From an uncultured Bacteroidales bacterium (GTDB taxonomy: Bacteria; Bacteroidota; Bacteroidia; Bacteroidales; P3): a DNA stretch of 9,669 nt. The first letter of the stretch is position 1, and each line of letters opens with the position of its first letter. Both the position numbers and the translations under genes were made by a program. Where the stretch lies: contig CALGCG010000062.1 of NCBI GenBank assembly GCA_937884485.1, positions 1 to 9,669 on the forward strand, in the 5' to 3' direction. A model generated the notes under the pieces. The model saw only the letters and a list, made by a program, of their open reading frames with translations, had not been told where the DNA came from and ran no database searches. This document shows, piece after piece, positions 1 through 5,506 of this stretch.

Positions 1-130
1 CGCCGAGAATGTCCGGAATGATCTTGCAGAATGCTTTTGGGAAGACTCCCTTGTCAATGTTCTTGATAGCGTTGTGCACATCCTCCTTGGACGCTGAAAC
101 ACCACGCTGCATATACCTCTGGTTGCTCAT
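1..130 (-). CDS. purM: PurM-like AIR synthase (phosphoribosylformylglycinamidine cyclo-ligase), N-terminal fragment
   Basis: Translating the minus strand from the ATG at 130-128 gives 43 codons plus one base before the window ends. The peptide begins MSNQRYMQRGVSASKEDVHN and continues with IKNIDKGVFPKAFCKIIPD. I recognise this as the start of the Bacteroidetes form of the AIR-synthase (PurM) family, which closes the imidazole ring in purine biosynthesis using ATP; the assignment is from memory of the family and only the N-terminus is visible. No catalytic or ATP-binding motif lies inside the window, so activity cannot be judged. It is on the same strand as the Bat genes but separated from the last of them by 178 bases with its own promoter-like element, so it is probably a separate transcription unit. 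No strong Shine-Dalgarno precedes the start, which is usual in this phylum. Confidence 0.7.
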   Translation of the reverse strand, partial: MSNQRYMQRGVSASKEDVHNAIKNIDKGVFPKAFCKIIPDILG

Positions 131-155
131 ATTTAGGTGTGTTTATAATATCGCG

Positions 156-163
156 CAAATATA
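156..163 (-). promoter_or_regulatory. Bacteroidetes -7 promoter element upstream of purM
   Basis: The minus strand reads TATATTTG here, an exact match to the Bacteroidetes primary-sigma -7 consensus TAnnTTTG. It lies 25 bases upstream of the purM start codon, leaving a short leader. I do not see a good TTG-type -33 element at the expected 19-21 base spacing; the nearest TTG is too far upstream. The call rests on the -7 match and the position. Confidence 0.5.
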
Positions 164-224
164 ACAAAAATCCACGTATTTTCACCCGTTTCAAGGATAT
201 CACTGACATTCAGCAACATACGGA

Positions 225-256
225 AACTCCTTGCCGCATTTGGGGAGCAAGGAGTT
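225..256 (-). terminator. Hairpin downstream of the Bat operon (probable terminator, weak U tract)
   Basis: A perfect 10-base inverted repeat (AACTCCTTGC at 225-234, GCAAGGAGTT at 247-256) encloses a 12-base loop. It lies 52 bases after the stop codon of the last gene of the operon and upstream of the purM promoter element, where a transcription end is expected. On the minus strand the stem is followed by only three T residues, so it is not a textbook intrinsic terminator. It could instead be an RNA-stabilising 3' end or a protein-binding palindrome. Confidence 0.45.
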
Positions 257-308
257 AGCGTAAGTTGTTGTAGGAGAGGGGGTTGTTGAAAGCAGGGTGG
301 TGGCGGTT

Positions 309-887
309 TTAGTAGCGGCGGGTGATGAGGAGGAGGTTGCCGAGGGTGTCGATGTAGTTGCCGAAGAAGAAGGCGGAGTCCACCAAGGTGGTGACGGCAG
401 CGCGGCCGTCGGAGAAGGAAAGCACTTCGGGGAACTGCAGCGGGATGACGAGCTGCCCCTGCAGGTCGGTGAAACCGCAGAGGTTGCCTTTCCTGACGGC
501 TATGCGCCCCTCGGAGGGAAGGGCCAGGTCGTCATATCTGCAGGGGACAACGACGCGCCCGGTGGAGTCGATGAGCCCGGTCAGCAGTGGCGGTTCGGAG
601 CTTGAGGGGTCGATGGGGGCTGCCGTGTCGTAGAGCCACACCTGGCAGTAGCCGTTCTTGAACTGCCCGACATAGGGATAGATGGGTTCTGCAATGACGG
701 TGCCGTCGTAGCGACGGAAGCCGTAGAGGTTGCCCTCGCGGGTGGTCTGGATGCCTTCGGTGTAGAGGATGTCGCAGCCACAGGTGGAGTCGACGGCGAA
801 GTAGGTGCTTTGGGCGTAGAGGGTGGAGGAGGGGAGGAAGAGGGCGGCAAGGGTGACAAGGGACAGGGTGAACAGTATTTTTTTCAT
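309..887 (-). CDS. Secreted WG-repeat-like protein (192 aa)
   Basis: The 192-residue protein starts with a clear signal peptide (MKKILFTLSLVTLAALFLPS, cleavage probably after the LYAQ motif near residue 26), so it is exported. The mature part contains three to four degenerate repeats of about 30 residues in the WG/KWG style: about 50-83 (GNLYGFRRYDGTVIAEP), 101-131 (LTGLIDSTGRVVVP), 132-165 (GNLCGFTDLQGQLVIP) and a partial one at 173-187 (FFGNYIDTLGNLLL). Each has the glycine plus 'D-x-x-G-x-x-hydrophobic-x-P' pattern, but the tryptophan naming the family is Tyr, Thr, Cys or Phe. Two cysteines (36, 38) follow the signal peptide. WG repeats are common in exported Bacteroidetes proteins and have no single established function. 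It begins 24 bases after batE and is probably co-transcribed as the last gene of the operon. I infer a periplasmic or surface role but cannot assign one. Confidence 0.75.
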   Translation of the reverse strand: MKKILFTLSLVTLAALFLPSSTLYAQSTYFAVDSTCGCDILYTEGIQTTREGNLYGFRRYDGTVIAEPIYPYVGQFKNGYCQVWLYDTAAPIDPSSSEPPLLTGLIDSTGRVVVPCRYDDLALPSEGRIAVRKGNLCGFTDLQGQLVIPLQFPEVLSFSDGRAAVTTLVDSAFFFGNYIDTLGNLLLITRRY

Positions 888-911
888 AGGTGTTTTGTTT
901 TTTTATCTTGT

Positions 912-1679
912 TCAGATGCGTTCGATGTCGGAGGCCTGGCACCAGCCGGAGGTACCATCGGAGAGGGTGATTTTGTGCCAGCCGGAGAGGGATTCGGAGA
1001 TGGTGACCTTGGTGCCCTCGTGGAGGATGAGCTTGTCGGCACTCTGTTGCTCGGGGGAACTCTTGACTGTGACGGTGGGTTCCATCACGATGGCTTCGGC
1101 GCGGGCGTTGAAGTGGCTGGTGGAGGCAATCATGAGCAGCTGGGAGAGGAGAAAGAGTACTGCGGCGGCGATGGCGACGGCGAGGGCGGACTTGCGGAGG
1201 GTGACGTTGCGCGAGAGGGTTATCACCGTGACGGCTGCAAGGCCAAGGATGAAGAAGAGGATGGTGATGACGCGCCAGGTGGAGGGGGAGATGCGGGTGA
1301 TGAGGGAGATGTACCAGTTGACGACGAAGAGTCGCGGCAGCTCGGCAATGCGGTCGACGGTATGGCTGTTGGCGAGGGCCAGGTTGTCGCGGGCGTCACT
1401 CATGGAGGGGGAGAGGCGCAGGGCGCGCTCGTAGTTGAGGATGGCGAGGCCGAAGCGGTCGAGGCGGTAGTAGGTGTTGCCGAGGTTGTAGTAGAGGTCG
1501 GCAGAGGCGAAGCCCGAGGCGAGGACCTCCTCGTAGAGCGTGGCGGCCTGCTCGTAGTCGGCAATGCGGTAGGCGCTGTCGGCCAGCTGGGCGCGCTGGA
1601 GGGGCTCCTGTGCCGAGAGAGGTGATTGGAATATCGATAGAGAGAGAAGGAATAACAATATGGGTCTAATGGGTTTCAT
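912..1679 (-). CDS. batE: BatE: TPR and bacterial SH3 domain protein
   Basis: 255 residues. A signal peptide or N-terminal anchor (1-23, ending LSAQ) is followed by about two TPR units (27-60 and 61-94, the second with the pattern YYNLGNTYYRLDRFGLAILNY). Two transmembrane helices follow (about 135-155 and 164-185), joined by a short basic loop (SRNVTLRKS), then a C-terminal bacterial SH3-like domain (about 194-255: VTVKSSP, EGTKVTI, GWHKITLSDGTSGW). The basic loop places the loop in the cytoplasm and both TPRs and SH3 in the periplasm. This TPR-TM-TM-SH3 order is that of BatE, the last core gene of Bacteroidetes aerotolerance operons, thought to be a scaffold of the membrane complex. It starts 31 bases after batD. 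The start codon and first codons lie in a 9-base tandem repeat (1660-1698), so the exact start is slightly less certain than for the other genes, but the chosen Met gives a proper signal sequence. Confidence 0.88.
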   Translation of the reverse strand: MKPIRPILLFLLSLSIFQSPLSAQEPLQRAQLADSAYRIADYEQAATLYEEVLASGFASADLYYNLGNTYYRLDRFGLAILNYERALRLSPSMSDARDNLALANSHTVDRIAELPRLFVVNWYISLITRISPSTWRVITILFFILGLAAVTVITLSRNVTLRKSALAVAIAAAVLFLLSQLLMIASTSHFNARAEAIVMEPTVTVKSSPEQQSADKLILHEGTKVTISESLSGWHKITLSDGTSGWCQASDIERI

Positions 1680-1698
1680 GAGCTATATGGGTTTGATG
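1660..1698. repeat. 9-base tandem repeat spanning the batD-batE gap and batE start
   Basis: Read on the plus strand, four 9-base units start at 1660, 1669, 1678 and 1687 with consensus ATGGGTYTN, followed by one more ATG at 1696-1698. The third unit (ATGAGCTAT) is the most degenerate. On the minus strand the units read roughly NARACCCAT. The batE start codon (1679-1677) falls at a unit junction, and the next codons (K-P-I-R-P-I) are the repeat translated. Since 9 is a multiple of 3, unit gain or loss would not shift the frame. Confidence 0.75.
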
Positions 1699-1710
1699 TT
1701 TTTTTTATGG

Positions 1711-3552
1711 TTAAAGTTCGGCAATCATTTGGAGAGCTTCGTCGTAAATGGTCTGCTTCTGGGCTTCGGCGTCGCCGGGGGCGAAGCGGGCGAAGTCGAC
1801 ATCCTGGAGGACCTTCATGATGCGCTGTTGCTGCTCGTCGGGCACCTGCTTGTCGACGAGGCAGGCGCTGACGGTGTCGCGGTTGAGCTGCGAGAGTTCG
1901 ATGTTGTACTTGTCGGAGAGGCAGCCCCAGATGGCGCGGTAGATTTCCTCGTAGAAGCGGTTGATGTCGCCGGAGCCGAGGAAAGAGGCCGCTTTCTTGA
2001 GACGGCGGCGGGCAAGTCGTGTGGCACGTTTGATGCGGAGGCCTGCGGTGTCCTCGCGTTTGGCAAGGGCTTTCTTGCCGAAGATGTTGACTCCGATGGC
2101 AACAAGGATGCTGATGCCCATGAGGATGGCCCAGAGGGTGTTGCTGCCGGCCTTGTCGTTGATCGGGCGGAGTTTGTTGATGGGGTGGATGTAGTTGATG
2201 TCGGAGTTGAGGAGCTGCACGTCGTCCTTGACGGCCACGGTGGCTTTGCCTTTCTCCACTTCCAGTTCCTGGGCGTCGACGGTGAGGGTGACATATTGTG
2301 CCGACGAGGGGTCGAAATAGACGAAGCGGTAGGCGGGGATGGTGTACTGGCCCTGGCTGCGGGGGATGAGAACCCACTCGTAGGTGCGGGAGCCGGAGAC
2401 TCCGTTGTCGCCTTTGGTGATATTGTCCTCGATCTGTGGGTCGTAGACCTCGAAGGAGGAGGGGAATTGGGGCGTTGGGGGAGTGACAAGCATGAGGTTG
2501 CCGCGGCCGGAGATGGTGAGGCGGTAGGAGACGGCCTCGTTTGCTTTGACGGATTTGAGGTTCAAGCCGCCTTTGGCGGAGAAGCTTCCCACGGCGCCGC
2601 TGAAGTCATCGGGACCGGCCGGCAGTTTGCGCACATTGACGGTGACGGGTTTGGTGTGCAGGGGATATTCGACGGCCTGGGCCATGTTGAAGAAGGGGTC
2701 GTCGAAGAGGTCGAGCAACGTGCCCGTGCGACGGCGCGGGGCCTGCACCATGGCCAGGACGTTGAGGTCGAGGGGCTCGATGGTGAGTTTGCCTCTCTCC
2801 TGGGCGAAGAGGGCTCCTTTGCGGATTTCGGCCACCTGGTAGCGCTGGCCGTTGAGACTCTCCTCATACTGCTTGATTTGCTTGCCGGCACTGAGGTCTT
2901 CGGCCCAGAAGCCTTTGTTGCCGGGAAGCTTGTCGATGCCTACCTGGCTGAGGGGCACCTGGGTATAGACCTTGTAGGTGATGATGACTTGCTCGCCTTG
3001 GTAGGGGTTGGCGTTGGAGACGGAGGCGCGGGCGAAGAGTTTGGTGTCATCGATTTGCGATGCCGGCTGGGGCTGTTGCGCCCAAGGGTCGTAGGCCTGA
3101 CGGCGTTGCTGCTGTTGCTGCTGGCGTTGCTGCTGCTGAGCTTGGCTCATCTTCTCCACCTTGATGGTGAAGCTCTGCGAGGAGATGCTTTTGCCGCCGA
3201 CGTTGCATGTGGCGGGGCCGACGGTGAAGTTTCCTTCGGCATCGGCCAGCAGGCGGTAGGAGAAAGTGGTCTGCACACTCTGCGACCACTGGCCATTGAT
3301 GTTCGACATTGAGCTTTGGTGGCCGGTATTGGGACCAGAGCGGAGGCTGAATCCCTTGAAAGATGGCCCTCGGAAGTCGCGGGCGTTGTCATTGACGATG
3401 AAAGTGACGGTGAAGTTGTCACCTACATAGACCGACCTCGGGGCTTGGACGGTCATCTCCTGCCCCTGGGCGTGGGAAGACAAGAAAAACAAGAAAGACA
3501 AAAGGAATGCCCCTTTTGCAATTGTTGTCATTAATGTTTTTATTGTTTTCAT
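1711..3552 (-). CDS. batD: BatD: large periplasmic aerotolerance protein with one TM helix
   Basis: 613 residues, in the usual size range for BatD. Signal peptide 1-31 (hydrophobic GAFLLSFLFFLSSHAQGQ), then a beta-rich periplasmic region of repeated immunoglobulin-like segments (32-135; about 168-310, including QGEQVIITYKVYTQVPLSQV; about 311-432, including EAVSYRLTISGRGNLMLV and YEWVLIPRSQGQYTIPAYRF). A Gln/Arg-rich linker (about 137-163) joins the first two segments. One transmembrane helix (about 472-491) is followed by a basic cytoplasmic tail (KKALAKRE) and a helical domain (about 500-613) containing the FYEEIYRAIWGCLSDKYN segment typical of BatD C-termini. In Bat operons this protein is taken to be the large periplasmic partner of the VWA proteins BatA and BatB. 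It lies 55 bases after batC and 31 before batE. Its signal-peptide DNA is nearly identical to that of the DUF4381-like gene. Confidence 0.92.
   Translation of the reverse strand: MKTIKTLMTTIAKGAFLLSFLFFLSSHAQGQEMTVQAPRSVYVGDNFTVTFIVNDNARDFRGPSFKGFSLRSGPNTGHQSSMSNINGQWSQSVQTTFSYRLLADAEGNFTVGPATCNVGGKSISSQSFTIKVEKMSQAQQQQRQQQQQQRRQAYDPWAQQPQPASQIDDTKLFARASVSNANPYQGEQVIITYKVYTQVPLSQVGIDKLPGNKGFWAEDLSAGKQIKQYEESLNGQRYQVAEIRKGALFAQERGKLTIEPLDLNVLAMVQAPRRRTGTLLDLFDDPFFNMAQAVEYPLHTKPVTVNVRKLPAGPDDFSGAVGSFSAKGGLNLKSVKANEAVSYRLTISGRGNLMLVTPPTPQFPSSFEVYDPQIEDNITKGDNGVSGSRTYEWVLIPRSQGQYTIPAYRFVYFDPSSAQYVTLTVDAQELEVEKGKATVAVKDDVQLLNSDINYIHPINKLRPINDKAGSNTLWAILMGISILVAIGVNIFGKKALAKREDTAGLRIKRATRLARRRLKKAASFLGSGDINRFYEEIYRAIWGCLSDKYNIELSQLNRDTVSACLVDKQVPDEQQQRIMKVLQDVDFARFAPGDAEAQKQTIYDEALQMIAEL
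3471..3519. repeat. Signal-peptide cassette, copy 1 (inside batD)
   Basis: This 49-base block encodes residues 12-28 of BatD and matches 7312-7360, in the DUF4381-like gene, at 46 of 49 positions. Both copies sit at exactly the same codon offset from their start codons. The block contains the inverted repeat CAAAAGG (3499-3505) / CCTTTTG (3512-3518) with a six-base loop; in the transcript this hairpin is followed by a U-rich stretch. The match includes most synonymous positions, whereas the proteins are unrelated beyond the signal peptide. Confidence 0.85.
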
Positions 3553-3558
3553 AGTTCA

Positions 3559-3598
3559 ATAATCTCTATAACTCTAATACTTTATGACTCTAAGACTC
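3559..3598. repeat. 8-base tandem repeat in the batC-batD gap
   Basis: On the minus strand five consecutive 8-base units fill most of this 55-base gap: GAGTCTTA, GAGTCATA, AAGTATTA, GAGTTATA and GAGATTAT, consensus roughly GAGTNWTA. The array ends six bases upstream of the batD start codon. It resembles the 7-base arrays elsewhere in the operon in base composition but has a different period. Confidence 0.65.
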
Positions 3599-3607
3599 AA
3601 TGTCTTT

Positions 3608-4417
3608 TTACCAGTCTTTGTCGCTGTGCTTGACGTTGCCCACCTGGAGCTTCTTGGTCTGGTCCTTGAGGCTCTGTTTTTCGTTGTTCTTCACAGCCTC
3701 CAGCATCCGCTCGGCATCCTGCTTGCGCTGTTCCATGGGGTTGGGACGTTTGTTCTGTTTTTTTTGCTGATCCTCTTTGCCGTCGCCCTGGGGGTTCTGC
3801 TGTTGCTGGTTCTGCTGGTTGTCCTTGTTCTGCTGGTCTTGTTGGTTTTGCTGGTTCTGGTTCTGTTGGTTCTGCTGATTCTGTTGTTGCTGGTCTTTGT
3901 TCTGCTGGTCCTGGTTTTGCTGGTTCTGCTGCTGTTGCTGCTGTTGGGTTTGCTGCAACAGGCGGCGGGCATAGGCCAGGTTGTAGCGGGTGTCGTCGTT
4001 CTTGGGGTCAACTTTCAAGGCGTCCTGATAAGACTGTACGGCTTGTTGGAACTGTTGCATTCCTTGCTCCTGGTTCTCCATGCCGGCTTTGAGGTGTGCA
4101 TTGCCTTTGTTGTGGAGCGATTGCCACCGTTGGTGGTCAGTGATAGAGGGCAGTTGGAGCGATTGCTCGTAGTGGCGCACAGCTTCGTCGTATTTCTTCT
4201 GCCGGTAGAGACTATTGGCCAGGTTGTATTGCCCGCGGTAGTCGAGGCTGTCGCTTTCCAGGGCGCGGCGGTAGTCGACCTCGGCCTTGTCGTAGCGCTC
4301 GTTCTTGTAGTTACGGTTGCCGTCTCGCAGCTGATGGCGGTTGGCTTGGGCCTGTAGCGAATTGAAAGTTAAAAGTTGAAAATTGAAAATGACAAGTATG
4401 AACAGTATTTTTTTCAT
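3608..4417 (-). CDS. batC: BatC: periplasmic TPR protein with Gln/Asn-rich tail
   Basis: 269 residues. An unusual signal peptide (MKKILFILVIFNFQLLTFNS, then LQAQA) leads into TPR-like helices: about 30-60 (GNRNYKNERYDKAEVDYRRAL), 61-90 (GQYNLANSLYRQKKYDEAVRHYEQSL) and 99-135 (HNKGNAHLKAGMENQEQGMQQF), with a final helix YQDALKVDPKNDDTRYNLAYA at about 130-150. A low-complexity run of Gln, Asn and Asp follows (about 154-210), then a charged C-terminal helix containing NPMEQRKQDAERMLEAVKNN (about 226-245) and the end VKHSDKDW. This layout is that of BatC, a periplasmic TPR adaptor of the Bat complex. Its ATG overlaps the stop codon of batB (ATGA), suggesting translational coupling. The core of the signal peptide is encoded by a 7-base tandem repeat (4363-4390). 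The ATG choice is supported by the coupling and the signal sequence. Confidence 0.9.
   Translation of the reverse strand: MKKILFILVIFNFQLLTFNSLQAQANRHQLRDGNRNYKNERYDKAEVDYRRALESDSLDYRGQYNLANSLYRQKKYDEAVRHYEQSLQLPSITDHQRWQSLHNKGNAHLKAGMENQEQGMQQFQQAVQSYQDALKVDPKNDDTRYNLAYARRLLQQTQQQQQQQNQQNQDQQNKDQQQQNQQNQQNQNQQNQQDQQNKDNQQNQQQQNPQGDGKEDQQKKQNKRPNPMEQRKQDAERMLEAVKNNEKQSLKDQTKKLQVGNVKHSDKDW
3788..3958 (-). repeat. Gln/Asn low-complexity coding repeat in batC
   Basis: This stretch encodes about 57 residues of BatC that are almost all Gln, Asn, Asp or Lys, built from short CAG/AAC-type codon runs such as the translated blocks QQNQQNQ and DQQNKD. The codon redundancy makes it prone to in-frame length change. 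It also creates a spurious Leu/Val-rich open frame on the plus strand. Confidence 0.8.
4363..4390. repeat. 7-base tandem repeat embedded in the batC signal-peptide codons
   Basis: On the minus strand four 7-base units follow one another: ATTTTCA, ATTTTCA, ACTTTTA and ACTTTCA. They encode BatC residues 10-19 (IFNFQLLTFN), the hydrophobic core of the signal peptide. The unit length is not a multiple of three, so the amino acid repeat is only visible at DNA level. Similar AT-rich arrays lie between genes in this operon. Confidence 0.75.
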
Positions 4418-5472
4418 TTTGCGTCCTCCTCTTCAAACAGTTTCCATTTGCGGTTGCGGCGTTCGAAAATCAGCACCTCGGCCAGCAGGCAGAGCAGAGC
4501 CGCGGCGAGAGGGTACATGTAGCGGCTTTCGTAGGCGCTGAAGATAGCTTCTCCGAAGTCCTCTTTCTCCAATCCTTCGATGAGTTCTGTGATGTCGTTC
4601 AATCCGCTGCCGGCGTTGCTTGCACGTACATACTTGCCGTCTCCGGCAGAAGCGATGTCGCGGAGCATGTTTTCGTTAAGGTGTGTCATGATGATGCTTC
4701 CGTTACGGTCGCGCTTGTAGTTGTTGGTACGTCCACGTGGGTTGTACTCTGGGATGGGTGCGCCGTCGGGCAGGCCCATGCCAACGGTGCACACGCGCAC
4801 ACCTTGGCTGGCGGCTTCGCGAGCGGCTTCCACGGCATTCTCTTCATGGTCTTCGCCATCGGAGATGACGATGATGGCACGCCCCTTGTTGACCTCCCAC
4901 GGGCGGTCCGGGTCGCCGTAGCCGAAGGTCTCCATGCCTTTCTCGATGGCGTCGCCGATGGCGGTGCCTTGCGAGGCAATCATGTCGCAGCTCACCTGGT
5001 CAAGGAAGAGCTTGGTGGCGCTGTAGTCGTTGGTGAGCGGCATCTGGATGAAGCTGGTGCCGGCATAGATAACCAGGCTCACGCGGTCGCCAGCGAGGGT
5101 GGACAGCAGGTTGGAGACTACCTTCTTGCTACGTTCCAAGCGGTTGGGCTGTATGTCCTCGGCCATCATGCTGTTCGACACATCGAGGCAGATGGCGATG
5201 TCGCTGCCTGAACGTTTGCCTTTTTCGATCTTGGTGCCGAACTGGGGGTTGGCCAGTGCCACCACCATCAGGGCCATGCTCAGGAGTATAAGGCCGCTTT
5301 TCACGGCGGGACGCCAGTTGGAGCGGTCGGGCATCAGGCGGCCGAACATTGTTGGGTCGGCCCATTGTTCGAGCCGTCGCCGTTGCCGCCAGCCCATCAC
5401 GCCCCACAGCACTCCTGCCAATCCCACTACGACCAGCAGCCACAAGTATTCTATGTGTTCAAAATGAATCAT
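4414..5472 (-). CDS. batB: BatB: membrane-anchored VWA domain protein
   Basis: 352 residues. Two N-terminal transmembrane helices (about 8-26 and 56-74) flank a basic loop (WRQRRRLEQW), then a von Willebrand factor A domain (about 88-300) and a third helix (about 318-336) with a basic tail (ERRNRKWK). Positive-inside topology puts the VWA domain in the periplasm. The metal-binding MIDAS is intact: DVSNSM at 97-102, Thr170 in SQGTAIGDAI, and Asp205 in VISDGEDHEENA. VWA domains bind partner proteins through the metal at this site. In Bat operons BatA and BatB are paired VWA proteins probably acting as a heteromer with BatC. It is paralogous to BatA, sharing the same helix arrangement and the AEDxxPNRLExxK motif after the MIDAS. 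Its start lies 27 bases after the batA stop, next to a 7-base repeat array, and its stop overlaps the batC start. Confidence 0.94.
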   Translation of the reverse strand: MIHFEHIEYLWLLVVVGLAGVLWGVMGWRQRRRLEQWADPTMFGRLMPDRSNWRPAVKSGLILLSMALMVVALANPQFGTKIEKGKRSGSDIAICLDVSNSMMAEDIQPNRLERSKKVVSNLLSTLAGDRVSLVIYAGTSFIQMPLTNDYSATKLFLDQVSCDMIASQGTAIGDAIEKGMETFGYGDPDRPWEVNKGRAIIVISDGEDHEENAVEAAREAASQGVRVCTVGMGLPDGAPIPEYNPRGRTNNYKRDRNGSIIMTHLNENMLRDIASAGDGKYVRASNAGSGLNDITELIEGLEKEDFGEAIFSAYESRYMYPLAAALLCLLAEVLIFERRNRKWKLFEEEDAK

Positions 5473-5506
5473 AACTTAATAACTCTTAACTCATAACTCT
5501 TAACTC
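5471..5506. repeat. 7-base tandem repeat at the batA-batB junction
   Basis: On the plus strand one unit (ATAACTT, 5471-5477), a one-base offset, then four units (5479-5506) alternate ATAACTC and TTAACTC. On the minus strand the units read GAGTTAT or GAGTTAA. The batA stop codon (TAA, 5502-5500) is inside the last unit, and the last two bases of the array on the other side form the first two bases of the batB start codon. Arrays of the same family occur at 7401-7435 and 8291-8325. Confidence 0.85.

Noticed and set aside
1660..3312. 550-codon plus-strand open frame opposite batD
   Set aside because: It is the antisense shadow of batD, open because of GC-rich third positions. The translation is Gly/Asp/Glu/Val-rich with no domain pattern, while the minus strand encodes a clear BatD.
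3584..4357. 257-codon plus-strand open frame with a long Leu/Val run that looks like a membrane protein
   Set aside because: The hydrophobic run is the reverse complement of the CAG/AAC codons of the BatC Gln/Asn tail, so it is an artefact of the repeat.
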